The position numbers were made by a program, and so were the translations under genes. A DNA stretch of 20,818 nucleotides from Pseudomonadota bacterium (GTDB lineage Bacteria > Pseudomonadota > Alphaproteobacteria > Rhodospirillales > 2-02-FULL-58-16). The stretch spans positions 1 to 20,818 of the forward strand of contig JADFTO010000012.1 of NCBI GenBank assembly GCA_022560215.1. The letters run 5' to 3'. Numbering within the stretch: position 1 is the first letter of the stretch; each line of letters begins with the position of its first letter. Below the pieces are notes generated by a model, which saw only the letters and a list, made by a program, of their open reading frames with translations, did not search any database and was not told the DNA's origin. Positions 7,525 through 14,165 of the stretch are shown one piece after another.

Positions 7525-8043
7525 ATGTACGCCGACAACACATTGACGCCGAAGGAAGCGGTCAGGCTCTGCGCCCTCGGCACCCTGGCGTCGGGCCCCA
7601 TGGCCTACAGCGGGCTCGCCGACGCCATCCGCCACTTCGTCGACCGCATCTTAGGGCCCTCCCTGGACGTCATGGGGGCTTCCGTGGAGCTGCTCAAATA
7701 CGAGGGCCTGATCGAAAGTGCGGGCGAGCAGCTGGCCATCACCGGGGCCGGGCGCGAAGAGCTGCGCCAACTGCTGACCACCAACGTCCGCAGCGCGGCG
7801 ACGGACCTCAACAAGCTGGTCTTCGCGCTCAAGTTCCGTTTTCTCCACCTGCTCGAGGAAGACGACCGGCGCGCCCAGGCCGACATCCTGGTCGAGGCCG
7901 CCGAGAACGAGTTGGCGCGCCTGGACGACTTGCGCCAGCACCACGCCGGCGACGAGGGTTACCTCATCCCCTGGCTGGACCATGACATCCAACTGCTGGA
8001 ATCCCGCCTTTCCTGGCTCAAGGACTTCCGCGGAACCCTCTAG
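7525..8043 (+). CDS. PadR-like winged-helix transcriptional regulator (probable)
   Basis: This 172-residue protein starts at ATG 7525 behind AAGGAAG with eight-base spacing. The N-terminal 80 residues read like a PadR winged helix: LCALGTLASGPMAYSGLADAI (helix 1-2), then SVELLKYEGLIES and QLAITGAGREEL, the usual helix-turn-beta-wing pattern ending in a 'T..G...L' motif. The C-terminal half is helical and charged (residues about 95-168), as in the PadR dimerisation arm. PadR proteins normally repress a nearby gene in response to a small ligand. Position 33 bp after hemA suggests a shared transcript, so it may sense heme or a related metabolite; this is inference from neighbourhood only. MarR-like or purely structural alternatives cannot be excluded. 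Confidence 0.65.
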   Translation: MYADNTLTPKEAVRLCALGTLASGPMAYSGLADAIRHFVDRILGPSLDVMGASVELLKYEGLIESAGEQLAITGAGREELRQLLTTNVRSAATDLNKLVFALKFRFLHLLEEDDRRAQADILVEAAENELARLDDLRQHHAGDEGYLIPWLDHDIQLLESRLSWLKDFRGTL

Positions 8044-8077
8044 CCACTGATAGCCACTCAACGTCCCTCCCCACCTG

Positions 8078-8202
8078 ATACCAGCGGCCCTTAAGAAGGA
8101 CCGCTGGGCGTTCATTGCCTGAGCAGGCTCACGGCGCATAAGCGCCGGCGCGCGGTCGCGCTTGCCAAAGGGCGATGAGTCAAGCTCAACGCCCTTTGGT
8201 AT
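8078..8202. repeat. Palindrome-rich intergenic element bounded by ATACCA/TGGTAT
   Basis: The element opens with ATACCA (8078-8083) and closes with TGGTAT (8197-8202). Inside are consecutive hairpins. The first is CCAGCGG-C-CCTT-aag-AAGG-A-CCGCTGG (8081-8107). The second is GCCT-gagc-AGGC (8117-8128). The third is CGGCGC-ataa-GCGCCG (8132-8147). The fourth is GCGCG-cggt-CGCGC (8148-8161). The fifth is a perfect 10-bp stem, CCAAAGGGCG (8165-8174) with CGCCCTTTGG (8190-8199), which contains an inner TGAG/CTCA stem. Nothing here codes. The first hairpin could end the hemA-padR transcript. The whole looks like a dispersed palindromic repeat or a structured RNA; I do not recognise a named family. 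Confidence 0.6.
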
Positions 8203-8241
8203 GAATCCAAGCCTTGCCGGCGGCGCGGGCGGGCCCCATGA

Positions 8242-8259
8242 GCGCCGGGAAACCGGCGC
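8242..8259. other. Hairpin with GAAA tetraloop
   Basis: GCGCCGG (8242-8248) and CCGGCGC (8253-8259) form a perfect 7-bp stem closed by GAAA, a stable GNRA tetraloop if transcribed. It lies between the palindromic element and the promoter region of the amino-acid dehydrogenase, so it could belong to a leader RNA or a small RNA. About 8300-8395 then becomes AT-rich and probably holds the promoter of the next gene. Confidence 0.5.
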
Positions 8260-8429
8260 AATCCGGTTTCAAGGGCGGCGGCGCAATCGAAACGTCGTAA
8301 CAAAACGGGCAAGTAAAATGTAATAATCGTTTAATTTTTTCAAATAATCCCCCGTTCATTTAATAATAACCATATTTGGATAAGGATTGACCGGGGGAGG
8401 CCGTGTCCCCCCATCGAGGAAGACGGATC

Positions 8430-9464
8430 ATGTCTGTATTTTCCGCCCGCGATTATGACGGCCACGAGCAAGTGGTCTTCGGATCCGATGAAGACTCCGG
8501 CCTCAAGTGCATCATCGCCATTCATAATACCGTCCGCGGCCCGGCGCTCGGCGGTTGCCGCATGTGGGATTACGCCACCGAGGACGAAGCCCTGACCGAC
8601 GCCCTCAGGCTGTCCAGGGGAATGACCTACAAGGCGGCCGTGGCCGGCCTGCCCTATGGGGGCGGCAAGGCGGTCATCATGGGGGATTCGAAAACCCGGA
8701 AGACCGATGCGCTCCTTCGCGCCTACGGCAGGTTCGTGGACTCCCTCGGCGGGCGGTACATCACGGCCGAGGACGTGGGCACCACGGTCGGGGACATGGA
8801 CGTGGTGCGCGAAACCACCCGTTTCGCCCGCGGGTTCACCGACGGCACGGGCAATCCTTCCCCGGCGACCGCCTACGGCGTCTTCCTGGCCATCCGGGGG
8901 GCCGTCGAACACAAGATGGGAACCAGCGACCTTTCCGGGCTGCGGGTGGCCGTGCAGGGCCTGGGCAACGTGGGATACCGCCTTTCGGCCTACCTGGCCG
9001 AGGCGGGCGCCCGGCTGTTCGTCACCGACGTCAGGCCCGAAGCCGTCGAGCGCGCCGTCCGGGACTTCGCGGCCGTCGCGGTGGCGGGGGGCGAGATATA
9101 CGGCCTGGACGTGGACGTCTTCGCCCCCTGCGCGCTGGGCGCCGTCATCAACGACGAAACCGTGCCCACCCTCGGCGCCGCCATCGTGGCGGGAGCCGCC
9201 AACAACCAGCTGGCCGAGGACCGCCACGGCGAGGCGCTGAGGCGCCGTGGCATCCTGTACGCGCCGGACTACGTGGCCAACGCGGGCGGCCTCATGGACA
9301 TCGCCTACGAGGATTCAGAGAACATCATGGAACACGTGGGCAAAATCCACCGGACCTTGAAGCTGATCTTCGCCCGCGCCGAAGTGGAAGGGGTCGCCAC
9401 CAACGCCGTCGCCGACCGCATGGCGGAGGAGATGCTCGGCGCCAGCGACCCCATCGCGGCCTGA
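8430..9464 (+). CDS. Leucine/valine/phenylalanine-type NAD-dependent amino-acid dehydrogenase
   Basis: The enzyme oxidatively deaminates a branched-chain or aromatic amino acid to the 2-oxo acid with NAD. The 344-residue length fits the leucine/phenylalanine dehydrogenase branch, shorter than glutamate dehydrogenases. Visible motifs are RGPALGGCRMW (36-46), the substrate lysine in MTYKAA (Lys68), the catalytic lysine in GLPYGGGKAVI (Lys80), TAEDVGTT (112-119), and the Rossmann motif GLGNVG (177-182) followed by VTD. AGAANNQL and LYAPDYVANAGGL in the C-terminal half are also characteristic. I prefer ATG 8430, which has GAGGAAG about eight bases upstream, over GTG 8403. Substrate choice between Leu, Val and Phe cannot be read here. 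An AT-rich stretch (8318-8390) upstream probably carries the promoter. The gene converges with the HPt gene on the other strand. Confidence 0.9.
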   Translation: MSVFSARDYDGHEQVVFGSDEDSGLKCIIAIHNTVRGPALGGCRMWDYATEDEALTDALRLSRGMTYKAAVAGLPYGGGKAVIMGDSKTRKTDALLRAYGRFVDSLGGRYITAEDVGTTVGDMDVVRETTRFARGFTDGTGNPSPATAYGVFLAIRGAVEHKMGTSDLSGLRVAVQGLGNVGYRLSAYLAEAGARLFVTDVRPEAVERAVRDFAAVAVAGGEIYGLDVDVFAPCALGAVINDETVPTLGAAIVAGAANNQLAEDRHGEALRRRGILYAPDYVANAGGLMDIAYEDSENIMEHVGKIHRTLKLIFARAEVEGVATNAVADRMAEEMLGASDPIAA

Positions 9465-9484
9465 CGTCCCCACTCGGCGGCTAG

Positions 9485-9512
9485 AGTGATTCCATTTACG
9501 TGGAAAATGCTC
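9485..9512. terminator. Inverted repeat between convergent genes, possible bidirectional terminator
   Basis: GAG...TTCCA (9485-9495 region) and TGGAA...GCTC (9500-9512 region) form an imperfect stem around TTTACG. It sits in the 56-bp gap between the dehydrogenase stop (9464) and the HPt gene stop (9521). There is no clear T-run, so the role is inferred from position. Confidence 0.35.
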
Positions 9513-9520
9513 AAGCCGGT

Positions 9521-10006
9521 TCAGGATAGTTTGTCGACAACCCGTCTCAGGCCCTCGAGGAGCTTGGCGCCCGTATCGCCCCCGTCGCCCTTCAGGCGAT
9601 CGGTCAAAACCAGTTTCAGGGCTTCGACATGGAGTTTTATGGCATCGATCTCGGCGGCACCGGCCCGGTCCTTTTCCTCGATGAACCTGCACAGGCTGTC
9701 ACCGATGGCGGTCAACAGGCCATAATCGAAACTGCCGCCCTGACCCTTGATGTCATGGGATATCTGGAAGATGGTGCGCAAGGATTCCTTCTGCTCCGCC
9801 GTTCCGGCCTTCAGGCCGTCTAAGGCCCGCTGGAGCGAACTCAGGTCCTTCTTGGCCCAGTGGACGAATTCGCCGCCCATGGCGGCCACGACGGCCTCGG
9901 CCCGTTCCAGGACCTTCTCGTCCACCCCGCCCGGCATGCCGGCCTTGACCTTGTGCTTGAGGGTATCGGGCGGCGTGATTACCTCAACCTTCGGATCATC
10001 GCCCAT
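9521..10006 (-). CDS. HPt-like phosphotransfer protein
   Basis: This 161-residue soluble protein is mostly helical. Its key segment, FQISHDIKGQGGSFDYGLL (about 80-98), carries His84 in the S/A-H-x-(I/L)-K-G context of histidine phosphotransfer domains, in the middle of a predicted four-helix bundle. The N-terminal 30 residues (VEVITPPDTLKHKV) look like a conserved tail rather than part of the bundle. HPt proteins shuttle phosphate between receiver domains. The receiver protein encoded at 10599-11123 on the same strand is the obvious candidate partner, although a DUF1489 gene lies between them. ATG 10006 has GGAAG about seven bases upstream. Function is inferred from the motif and neighbourhood. 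A purely structural role is possible, but the phosphoacceptor histidine is present. Confidence 0.75.
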   Translation of the reverse strand: MGDDPKVEVITPPDTLKHKVKAGMPGGVDEKVLERAEAVVAAMGGEFVHWAKKDLSSLQRALDGLKAGTAEQKESLRTIFQISHDIKGQGGSFDYGLLTAIGDSLCRFIEEKDRAGAAEIDAIKLHVEALKLVLTDRLKGDGGDTGAKLLEGLRRVVDKLS

Positions 10007-10058
10007 CGTTTTCTTCCGTCAGGAGACCTGAGGAACGGTCGCCGGCCAAGAGACTGCC

Positions 10059-10073
10059 TCTAGAAAATCTAGA
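10059..10073. other. Short AT-rich hairpin between the DUF1489 and HPt genes
   Basis: TCTAGA, AAA, TCTAGA form a 6-bp stem with a 3-base loop in the 106-bp gap between the two minus-strand genes. It could attenuate transcription into the HPt gene. It is weak and may be incidental. Confidence 0.3.
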
Positions 10074-10112
10074 ATGGCAAATCCCGGCGCTTCGAGTCAA
10101 TCACGGGCACCG

Positions 10113-10550
10113 CTACAGCAAGCCCAGCGCCCGCAGTTCCGCGGCCATGTCCAAGGGCATCCCATGGAAGGCGTCTCCGCTTGTCCGGGCGTCGGGTGGC
10201 GCCTTTTCGTCCGCGAGATAACGCCAACCCTGGAAGGGCCTGAAGGCCATGAGTTCCGTCCTGACGAGGTTTTTATCGAGCACCAGGGCGCATGACGGGC
10301 GGCCCTCGGCGTCCGTCAGCTCGTCGAAGGCGGCGATGCCCTGACGGACCCGGATGAACCCCTTGATCACCCAATAGATGGAGCCGCCTGCGGTGAGTTC
10401 TCCCGCCCGCCTCGGCCTGTTGCGGGTGACATGGCGGAGCCTGGGTTCCTCGCCCCGCCTCCGCGCTCGTTCCAGGCGGCGGGCCTGGATTTCGCCGAGA
10501 TGGGCCACGTCCCGGACGCCGACGGCCAGCTTGACCAGATGAATGCTCAT
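10113..10550 (-). CDS. DUF1489 family protein
   Basis: This 145-residue protein of unknown function belongs to a family found widely in alphaproteobacteria. Recognisable segments are MSIHLVKLAVGV at the N-terminus, LRHVTRNRPRRAGEL, GGSIYWVIKGFIRVRQ, and RPFQGWRYL in the C-terminal third. The length matches the family. I chose ATG 10550 because the conserved sequence starts exactly there; the upstream extension to 10592 has no family similarity. The gene sits 48 bp downstream of the receiver gene and 106 bp before the HPt gene on the same strand, so the three may share a transcript. No signal peptide or membrane segment is visible. Biochemical role is unknown, and I propose none. Confidence 0.85.
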   Translation of the reverse strand: MSIHLVKLAVGVRDVAHLGEIQARRLERARRRGEEPRLRHVTRNRPRRAGELTAGGSIYWVIKGFIRVRQGIAAFDELTDAEGRPSCALVLDKNLVRTELMAFRPFQGWRYLADEKAPPDARTSGDAFHGMPLDMAAELRALGLL

Positions 10551-10598
10551 GGGCGCAAAAAGTCCTGTAGGGAATATAGCGCGCCGGCGCACCCGTGC

Positions 10599-11123
10599 CT
10601 AACGTTCCCCTTCCCGCAATGTCTGGTCATAATCGTGCTTGGAGGCCCGGCGCTCCTCTCCCCCGTGTTCCACGAGCCGGCGGCGGCGGTCGGGCCCGAA
10701 AAATCCCTCCGTGCGGATGAAGGGACGCGGATGCTCGATCACGGCGCAAATGCGCAAATACAGGAGCTTGGCGGAAATGGGCTTGACCAGGTATTCCGAC
10801 ACGCCCACGTCCCTGGCTTCCAGGATATGGTGCAAATCCGAATAAGCCGAAACCATGATGATGGGGATGTAGGGATCGATGCCCTCTTCTCCGGCGCGGA
10901 TCCTGCGGGTCAGCTCCACCCCGTCCATGGGCTCCATGCGATAATCGACGAAAACGATGTCTGGATCGAACTCCCTGAATATCTTGAGGGCTTCGGCGCC
11001 GTCTTGGGCCTCGGCGAAACGTCTGACGCCCATGGCCCGGAACACGCTCTTCATGAGCAGCCGCATGGGTTGACAGTCATCGACTAGGAGAAAGCCGAGT
11101 TCGGATACGTCGTAGTTGATCAT
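10599..11123 (-). CDS. Stand-alone response-regulator receiver protein
   Basis: This 174-residue protein has one receiver domain (residues about 8-128) and a basic, disordered C-terminal tail instead of an output domain. All phosphorylation residues are present: the acidic pair Asp15-Asp16 (LLVDD), phosphoacceptor Asp60 (VFVDYRMEPMDG), the Ser in MVSAYSD (about 92), and Lys114 (YLVKPIS). The tail has a motif I have seen in alphaproteobacterial relatives, RPFIRTEGFFGPDRRRR. Such proteins relay phosphate or bind a partner protein directly. The HPt protein two genes downstream on the same strand is a likely phosphotransfer partner. No kinase gene is in the window. ATG 11123 follows a weak GAGG. 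Confidence 0.9.
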   Translation of the reverse strand: MINYDVSELGFLLVDDCQPMRLLMKSVFRAMGVRRFAEAQDGAEALKIFREFDPDIVFVDYRMEPMDGVELTRRIRAGEEGIDPYIPIIMVSAYSDLHHILEARDVGVSEYLVKPISAKLLYLRICAVIEHPRPFIRTEGFFGPDRRRRLVEHGGEERRASKHDYDQTLREGER

Positions 11124-11564
11124 CGATTCCGGGCCTCGACCGATTGCGCATCAGGGTCCTTCATACCTTCAAAGTATTCTAAGGCGTTTAACGAAGAATT
11201 ATTATCCCTTGTTTGCCGCCGGAATCCACCCGGCGGCGCCTGGGCCCTGACCAAGGAATCCCATCCCCGTCATGGTTGAAGAATTTTCCGCTGTCCCGGG
11301 GCCCGGCGCCGGCGATCACCCGGCGCAGCCCCGAGACGCTTAGCGGGGTACGATCCGGACGAGGTTAGTGATGGGGTTTACAGGGCGGTGACGGGAAGGA
11401 AACGGGGACGGCCCGCCGCGCAATTGGACCGCGCCCTTGGATTGGGCTTGGAAGGCCGACGCCAGAGGGATGGAAAAGATGCAGGCCAAATCATTGGCTG
11501 ACCTCGTGAAAATGGTGGCGACGGTGGAACTCCAGTAGGGGAATACCCATAGAGTGTCCGGGGG
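11124..11564. other. Gene-free stretch
   Basis: About 440 bp with no coding frame I can support. It probably contains the promoter of the minus-strand receiver gene in an AT-rich patch near 11165-11210. The rest is GC-rich with several stop codons in all frames. A plus-strand phrase near 11400-11550 might be decayed coding sequence linked to the cytochrome remnant downstream, but I cannot align it. Confidence 0.5.
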
Positions 11565-11585
11565 TTGCCCCGATATTCCCCCTTT

Positions 11586-11765
11586 TCCGGCGATGTTAGG
11601 GTCCTTCCCCTGAGCAACGAGGACATCAGGCTCGCCATCGCCAAGGGCTGTGACGCCATCAGCAAGTCGGAGTTGATGCCGCCCTGGGGTGAGGTGTTCT
11701 CGGAAAAGGGAATCGACGAACTGGTTCTCTATCTGAGGCAACTGTGTGGGTGCGAAGGGAACTGA
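11586..11765 (+). pseudogene. C-terminal remnant of a class I cytochrome c
   Basis: The frame reads LSNEDIRLAIAKGCDAISKS and then ELMPPWGEVFSEKGIDELVLYLRQL. It closely follows the C-terminal half of small cytochrome c domains, where a Met in 'MPPWG..LSE.EI..LV.YLR.L' is the axial ligand. No CxxCH heme-binding motif or signal peptide exists upstream in any plus-strand frame that I can find. The similarity starts abruptly at about the LPLSNEDI segment. I read this as the surviving end of a degraded cytochrome gene. It could instead be a tiny expressed ORF from ATG 11565 (66 residues), but without heme attachment it would not be a cytochrome. Confidence 0.55.
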
Positions 11766-11849
11766 AAGCCCGAGGCAATTCCATTAATCCTTAGAGAAAA
11801 AGACAGCGCGAGCAGTATCAATCCTCCCGCCGCACGAGAACACCCTAAG

Positions 11850-12065
11850 ATGGCCCCGACCGTCTCCTATGAACTCTATTCCTACAGGAACGGGAACTGG
11901 ATGGTCGATTCCATCCATGACGACAAGCAATTGGCCATCCATCAGGCCCACCTTCTCCTCAATGGCCGCCACCACAATTCCGTCAGGGTCATGGAGGAAA
12001 GCTACGACGAGGCCACCGACTACACCAAGTCCAAGGTCGTCTTCTCCAGGAAAAAAACGACTTGA
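11850..12065 (+). CDS. Small conserved-looking protein of unknown function (possibly the 5' half of a frameshifted gene)
   Basis: This 71-residue protein, from ATG 11850, has a compact alpha/beta-looking sequence: YELYSYRNGNWMVDSIHDDK, then LAIHQAHLLLNGRHHNSVRV and MEESYDEATDYTKSKVVFS. I recall similar 'ELY...W.VDSI.DD...A...A' proteins in Rhodospirillales as N-terminal domains of somewhat longer proteins, but cannot name a family. The frame ends in AGG-AAA-AAA-ACG-ACT-TGA, straight after seven consecutive A (12051-12057). The next gene overlaps its stop in the -1 frame and continues with basic and membrane segments. Either the two are translationally coupled, or slippage or a base deletion at A7 has split one gene of about 137 residues. 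The ribosome-binding site is weak. Confidence 0.65.
   Translation: MAPTVSYELYSYRNGNWMVDSIHDDKQLAIHQAHLLLNGRHHNSVRVMEESYDEATDYTKSKVVFSRKKTT
12051..12057 (+). promoter_or_regulatory. A7 run at the junction of two overlapping frames, candidate slippage site
   Basis: Seven A residues lie four codons before the stop of the upstream frame. Adding one A (transcript slippage) or a -1 ribosomal shift joins the two frames as ...SRKKNDLKPKSTYKK... Whether slippage happens is inference. Confidence 0.4.
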
Positions 12066-12256
12066 AGCCGAAGTCCACCTACAAGAAGCCCGAGGTGGAG
12101 AAGAAAGCCAGGCCGGACAGCAGGAAAAAGAAGAAAAAGAAGAAAAAGAAAGCGTCCTCGGGCAGCAACACGCTCATCAAGCTCACCTTCAGCCTCGGCG
12201 GGATCGCGTTGGGGCTGATCTCCCTCCTCTTTTTCCTGATTCTGTCTCTAGAATAG
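12062..12256 (+). CDS. Lysine-rich protein with C-terminal transmembrane segment (possibly the 3' half of a frameshifted gene)
   Basis: This 64-residue frame starts at TTG 12062, which overlaps the stop TGA of the preceding gene (12063-12065). Residues 1-30 are very basic and end in nine consecutive lysines. Residues about 37-62 (NTLIKLTFSLGGIALGLI, then SLLFFLILSLE) form one hydrophobic segment close to the C-terminus, so the product looks tail-anchored with a positive cytoplasmic side. No good ribosome-binding site exists apart from coupling to the upstream gene. The unusual TTG start, the A7 run just upstream and the complementary domain content (soluble domain, then linker and anchor) favour one original gene. 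Function is unknown. Confidence 0.5.
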   Translation: MKPKSTYKKPEVEKKARPDSRKKKKKKKKKASSGSNTLIKLTFSLGGIALGLISLLFFLILSLE

Positions 12257-12548
12257 GCATTGGAAAGACTGACAGGGGATTTAGGGGCCGGGGCAATCAC
12301 GGCCAACGCCGCCCATTTTGCCGCATCGGCCGATTTCACGGCAACGCCGAGTTGGACCTGAAACCGTGCATCGGCTTCTTCGCCTTCTATCTCGTCACGC
12401 CGTAATTTGAGACGTTGTTGCCTTCGGGGTTAGCTCGCAAAGAGTTTTTTGCCCGATGCCCCGCATCGCGCCGCACGGCGCGCCTGGCGGAGCGACTCGC
12501 CACATGTCATCAGAGGGGGTCAATATTATCCAGATAGACTCTTAGGCC
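12257..12548. repeat. Intergenic stretch with a palindromic repeat related to the window's 3' end
   Basis: No gene is supported here. TTGCCCGATGC (12449-12459) and GCATCGC (12463-12469), then a GC-rich palindrome with GGCGCGCC (12477-12484) and TGG, match in order the reverse complement of about 20675-20713. The two places therefore carry copies of one dispersed repeat in opposite orientation. The T-run (12445-12450) precedes the hairpin, so it does not make a plus-strand terminator. The remainder shows stop codons in all frames. Confidence 0.5.
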
Positions 12549-13937
12549 TCACAACAATAGCCATGCCGCCAGCCCGAGGAAGGTGAAAAATCCGATCACG
12601 TCGGTCATGGTGGTGAGAAAGACCCCCGAGGCGATGGCCGGGTCCTTGCCCGCGCGTTCGAGGACGATGGGAATGGTGGTGCCGGCGAGCCCGGCCACCA
12701 CCATGTTGACGATCATGGCCATGGCGAGGACCACGGCGAGGGTCGGGTCGGCGAACCAAAGCCAGGCGACGAGCCCTGTGATGACGGCGAAGAGGATGCC
12801 GTTGAACCCGCCCACGATGAGCTCCTTGCCGATCACCCTGAGGGCGTTGGTGGACGTGAGCTCCTTGGTGGCGAGCGCGCGCACCGCCACCGTCATGGTC
12901 TGGGTCCCGGCGTTGCCCCCCATGGAGGCGACGATGGGCATGAGCACCGCCAGGGCCACCATCTGCTCGATGGTGGCCTCGAAAAGGCCGATGGTCGCCG
13001 ATGCCAGGATGGCGGTGGCCAGGTTCACCAGAAGCCAGGGGAACCGCGAGCGCATGGTGTCCACCGCGGCGCTGTAGAGGTCGTCCACGGGCACGCCGCC
13101 CAGGTGCATGATGTCTTCCTCGTGCTCCTCGTGGATGACGTCGACCACGTCATCGACCGTGATCGCGCCCACCAGACGCCCGCCTTCGTCCACCACCGGG
13201 GCCGAGACCAGGTCGCGCTGGCGGAAGAGGAAGGCCACGTCCTCCTGGTCGGTGGCCACCGGGATCAGTTTCATCTCGGTCTCCATGATGTCGGTAACAC
13301 CGATGGGACGTTTCGTCCTCAAAAGCCGGCTCAAGGGAATGGAGCCCAGCGGCCGATGGCGGGGATCGACCACGAAGATGTCGTAGAAAACCTCCGGCAG
13401 GCCTTCGCTGTCGGCGCGCATGAAGTCGATGGTCCGGCCCACGGTCCAGTACGCGGGCACGCTCACCAATTCGCGCTGCATGAGGCGCCCGGCGCTGTCG
13501 TCGGGGTAGGCGAGCCCTTCCTCGATGAGGGCGCGCTCGGCGCCCGGAATGGCGTCCAGGACCCTTCGCCGCTCTTCCCCATCGAGTTCCTCGATGATGT
13601 GGAAGGCGTCGTCGCTCTCCAGGCCGGCGACGGCGGTGGCCAGGTCGTCCGGCCCCATATGGTCGATGATTTCGTCGCGCACGGTGTCGTCCAGCTCGGA
13701 AAGGACGTCGGCGTCGAAATCGTCGGCGATGACGTCGAGCAGCGCCGTCCGCTCGTCCGGGCTCAAGCGCTCCAGGAGGTCGGCCACGTCGGCGTAATGC
13801 AGGGGTTGAATGAGGTCCCGGACGCGCCCGGCCCGGCCTTCGGCCAGCGCCCGGACCACGCCGCCGGCGAGATCGGCGTCGAGATCGTAGACGGCTTCCT
13901 CGGGCGCGTCTTCCGGGGCGGCGGGGTCGGTCACCAT
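12549..13937 (-). CDS. mgtE: Magnesium transporter MgtE
   Basis: MgtE is an inner-membrane Mg2+ channel gated by cytosolic Mg2+. The 462-residue protein has the standard order: an acidic superhelical N domain (about 25-145, with LHYADVADLLERLSPDER), two CBS domains (about 150-275, including LMQRELVSVPAYWTVG and APVVDEGGRLVGAITVDDV), a linker helix, and five transmembrane segments (about 300-462). The pore signatures PIVASMGGNAGTQTMTV and DPAIASGVFLTTMTDVIGFF are intact, including the Asp that binds the ion. ATG 13937 has AAAGGAG six bases upstream, so the start is well supported. tRNA-Leu lies upstream on the same strand, separated by a 9-bp hairpin. No Mg2+ riboswitch is visible in the 56-bp gap, so control is probably at the protein level. 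Confidence 0.96.
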   Translation of the reverse strand: MVTDPAAPEDAPEEAVYDLDADLAGGVVRALAEGRAGRVRDLIQPLHYADVADLLERLSPDERTALLDVIADDFDADVLSELDDTVRDEIIDHMGPDDLATAVAGLESDDAFHIIEELDGEERRRVLDAIPGAERALIEEGLAYPDDSAGRLMQRELVSVPAYWTVGRTIDFMRADSEGLPEVFYDIFVVDPRHRPLGSIPLSRLLRTKRPIGVTDIMETEMKLIPVATDQEDVAFLFRQRDLVSAPVVDEGGRLVGAITVDDVVDVIHEEHEEDIMHLGGVPVDDLYSAAVDTMRSRFPWLLVNLATAILASATIGLFEATIEQMVALAVLMPIVASMGGNAGTQTMTVAVRALATKELTSTNALRVIGKELIVGGFNGILFAVITGLVAWLWFADPTLAVVLAMAMIVNMVVAGLAGTTIPIVLERAGKDPAIASGVFLTTMTDVIGFFTFLGLAAWLLL

Positions 13938-13964
13938 GCCCGGCTCCTTTGGAGCGCTATGGAA

Positions 13965-13988
13965 CGAGGCCCGTCGTGGCGGGCCTCG
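13965..13988 (-). terminator. Hairpin between tRNA-Leu and mgtE
   Basis: CGAGGCCCG (13965-13973) and CGGGCCTCG (13980-13988) form a perfect 9-bp stem with a 6-base loop, directly 3' of the minus-strand tRNA. Only two T follow on that strand, so it may be a weak terminator or a processing signal that lets some transcripts continue into mgtE. Confidence 0.5.
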
Positions 13989-13993
13989 GGATT

Positions 13994-14080
13994 TGGTGCG
14001 GTCGAGAAGACTCGAACTTCCACGGGGTCACCCCCACAGCGACCTCAACGCTGCGCGTCTACCAATTCCGCCACGACCGC
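13994..14080 (-). tRNA. tRNA-Leu, anticodon GAG
   Basis: The minus strand folds as a class II tRNA of 87 nt. The acceptor strands GCGGTCG (5', 14074-14080) and CGACCGC (13998-14004) pair perfectly, followed by discriminator A and an encoded CCA (13994-13996). The anticodon arm is CAGCG-TTGAGGT-CGCTG, with anticodon GAG (14044-14046) reading CUC and CUU leucine codons. A long variable arm (GGGGGTGACCCC region) and the T-loop TTCGAGT are present. A plus-strand frame across it (with ...GREDSNFHG...) is the familiar spurious translation of tRNA-Leu. Confidence 0.96.
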
Positions 14081-14165
14081 TTTTTTCCTAGCGACGACTC
14101 GAGGGCTTGCCGTCAGGCTGGAAATAGCAAATCCTAGGCGCCCTTTCAAGCACGGGGGTAAGCGC

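Noticed and set aside
4837..7635. A 932-residue open frame on the minus strand across the aminotransferase and hemA genes
   Set aside because: It is antisense to two strongly recognisable enzymes, is rich in Gly/His/Val/Asp runs typical of GC-codon shadows, has no domain I recognise, and spans an intergenic gap.
11340..11741. 133-residue minus-strand frame in the gene-poor region
   Set aside because: No recognisable domain, overlaps the cytochrome remnant on the other strand, no ribosome-binding site; composition looks random.
12445..12470. T-run plus hairpin as a plus-strand terminator
   Set aside because: The T-run is 5' of the hairpin, the wrong order for a plus-strand terminator, and gives A residues after the hairpin on the minus strand.
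13949..14137. Plus-strand small ORF with a GREDSNFHG-like segment
   Set aside because: It is the well-known false translation of a tRNA-Leu gene on the opposite strand.
13104..14165. N-terminal extension of the lipB frame
   Set aside because: This part is antisense to mgtE and runs through tRNA-Leu; conserved LipB sequence begins only near 14166.
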